In this document: positions 5,805-5,988 of the stretch, one piece after another | Layout: each line of letters opens with the position of its first letter | Numbering within the stretch: position 1 is the first letter of the stretch | Assembly: GCA_938028175.1 (NCBI GenBank) | Contig: CALJAE010000011.1 | Coordinates: 1-5,988, forward strand | Direction: 5' to 3' | DNA from: an uncultured Acidimicrobiales bacterium | GTDB taxonomy: Bacteria > Actinomycetota > Acidimicrobiia > Acidimicrobiales > SZUA-35 | DNA: 5,988 nt | Position numbers and translations under genes: made by a program | Notes under the pieces: model-generated | The model's database searches: none | Seen by the model: only the letters and a program-made list of their open reading frames with translations | What the model was told of the DNA's origin: nothing

Positions 5805-5988
5805 TTACAAGCTTCGTTTTCTGACCAGCTGTCTGGTACTTAGCTCGAAAGGTAAAGTTTGCACAGGCTTGTTCGGTGTGGTCGGGCTCTGCCAACCGTA
5901 TTTGCCCTCTACTGGTCGCACTGTTCTATTTTGGTCGGGAGCATATGTAGTAAGCCAGCTCTTGACCTGCTTTTCGCATGCAGCTAAA
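5805..5988 (-). CDS. C-terminal fragment of a gene entering from the right edge
   Basis: On the - strand, 60 codons are open from the window edge (first full codon 5987-5985) to a TAA at 5807-5805, followed at once by an in-frame TAG. The peptide reads like a real soluble C-terminus: EKQVKSWLTTYAPDQNR, then VEGKYGWQSP and a basic end RQLVRKRSL. I do not recognise it. The gene would be convergent with the small membrane protein gene, with about 18 bp between stops. The fragment is short, and one + strand frame is also open from 5827 to the edge, so the call is only moderately supported. No other gene signal is seen in 5787-5988. Confidence 0.4.
   Translation of the reverse strand, partial: LAACEKQVKSWLTTYAPDQNRTVRPVEGKYGWQSPTTPNKPVQTLPFELSTRQLVRKRSL

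Noticed and set aside
5799..5814. Hairpin AAGCT / AGCTT with a 6-nt loop followed by CGTTTT, as a terminator
   Set aside because: The stem is only 5 bp and AT-rich, the T run is short and interrupted, and it overlaps the likely end of the - strand gene.
5827..5988. Open + strand frame at the right edge
   Set aside because: It has no plausible start or RBS and its composition is unconvincing (Cys-rich, scattered). The - strand frame over the same bases ends neatly next to the convergent gene.

Overview
The window looks like a chromosomal fragment of a Gram-positive-type bacterium, most likely an actinobacterium with roughly balanced GC. The lineage call is tentative (an Acidimicrobiia-like organism is my best guess). 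It rests on a DUF2207 membrane protein with the Gly-rich '...GGSW' ending, a Tat-type lipoprotein, a Sec-type lipoprotein, and two genes that lack a Shine-Dalgarno but have a TAnnnT hexamer 6-7 nt before the start codon, as in actinobacterial leaderless transcripts. I see no mobile element, CRISPR array, rRNA or tRNA.

Layout, left to right. (1) Positions 1-861, + strand: the 3' part of a gene for a Tat-exported lipoprotein of unknown function. Its start lies outside the window. (2) Positions 904-2649, + strand: a DUF2207-family membrane protein interrupted by one in-frame TAG at 1672-1674. The extracytoplasmic half is 904-1674. The cytoplasmic and two-helix half can restart at 1774. The 33 codons between are open and read like family sequence. 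(3) Positions 2676-3404, - strand: a soluble, helix-rich protein of unknown function, convergent with DUF2207. (4) Positions 3405-3480: a short divergent intergenic region. (5) Positions 3481-4257 and 4266-5462, + strand: a tightly spaced pair encoding a lipoprotein alpha/beta-hydrolase with a visible Ser-Asp-His triad, and a membrane-anchored metallophosphoesterase with purple-acid-phosphatase-type motifs. (6) About 5505-5786, + strand: a small two-helix membrane protein. (7) Positions 5805-5988, - strand: the probable C-terminal end of a gene running in from the right edge.

The common theme is the cell envelope: five of the seven loci encode exported, lipid-anchored or membrane proteins. 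The esterase/phosphoesterase pair could act together on an extracellular ester or phosphoester substrate, but that is inferred from co-location and shared topology. I do not see a clear new multi-gene system. The most notable observation is the single amber codon splitting an otherwise intact DUF2207 gene exactly after its second membrane helix.
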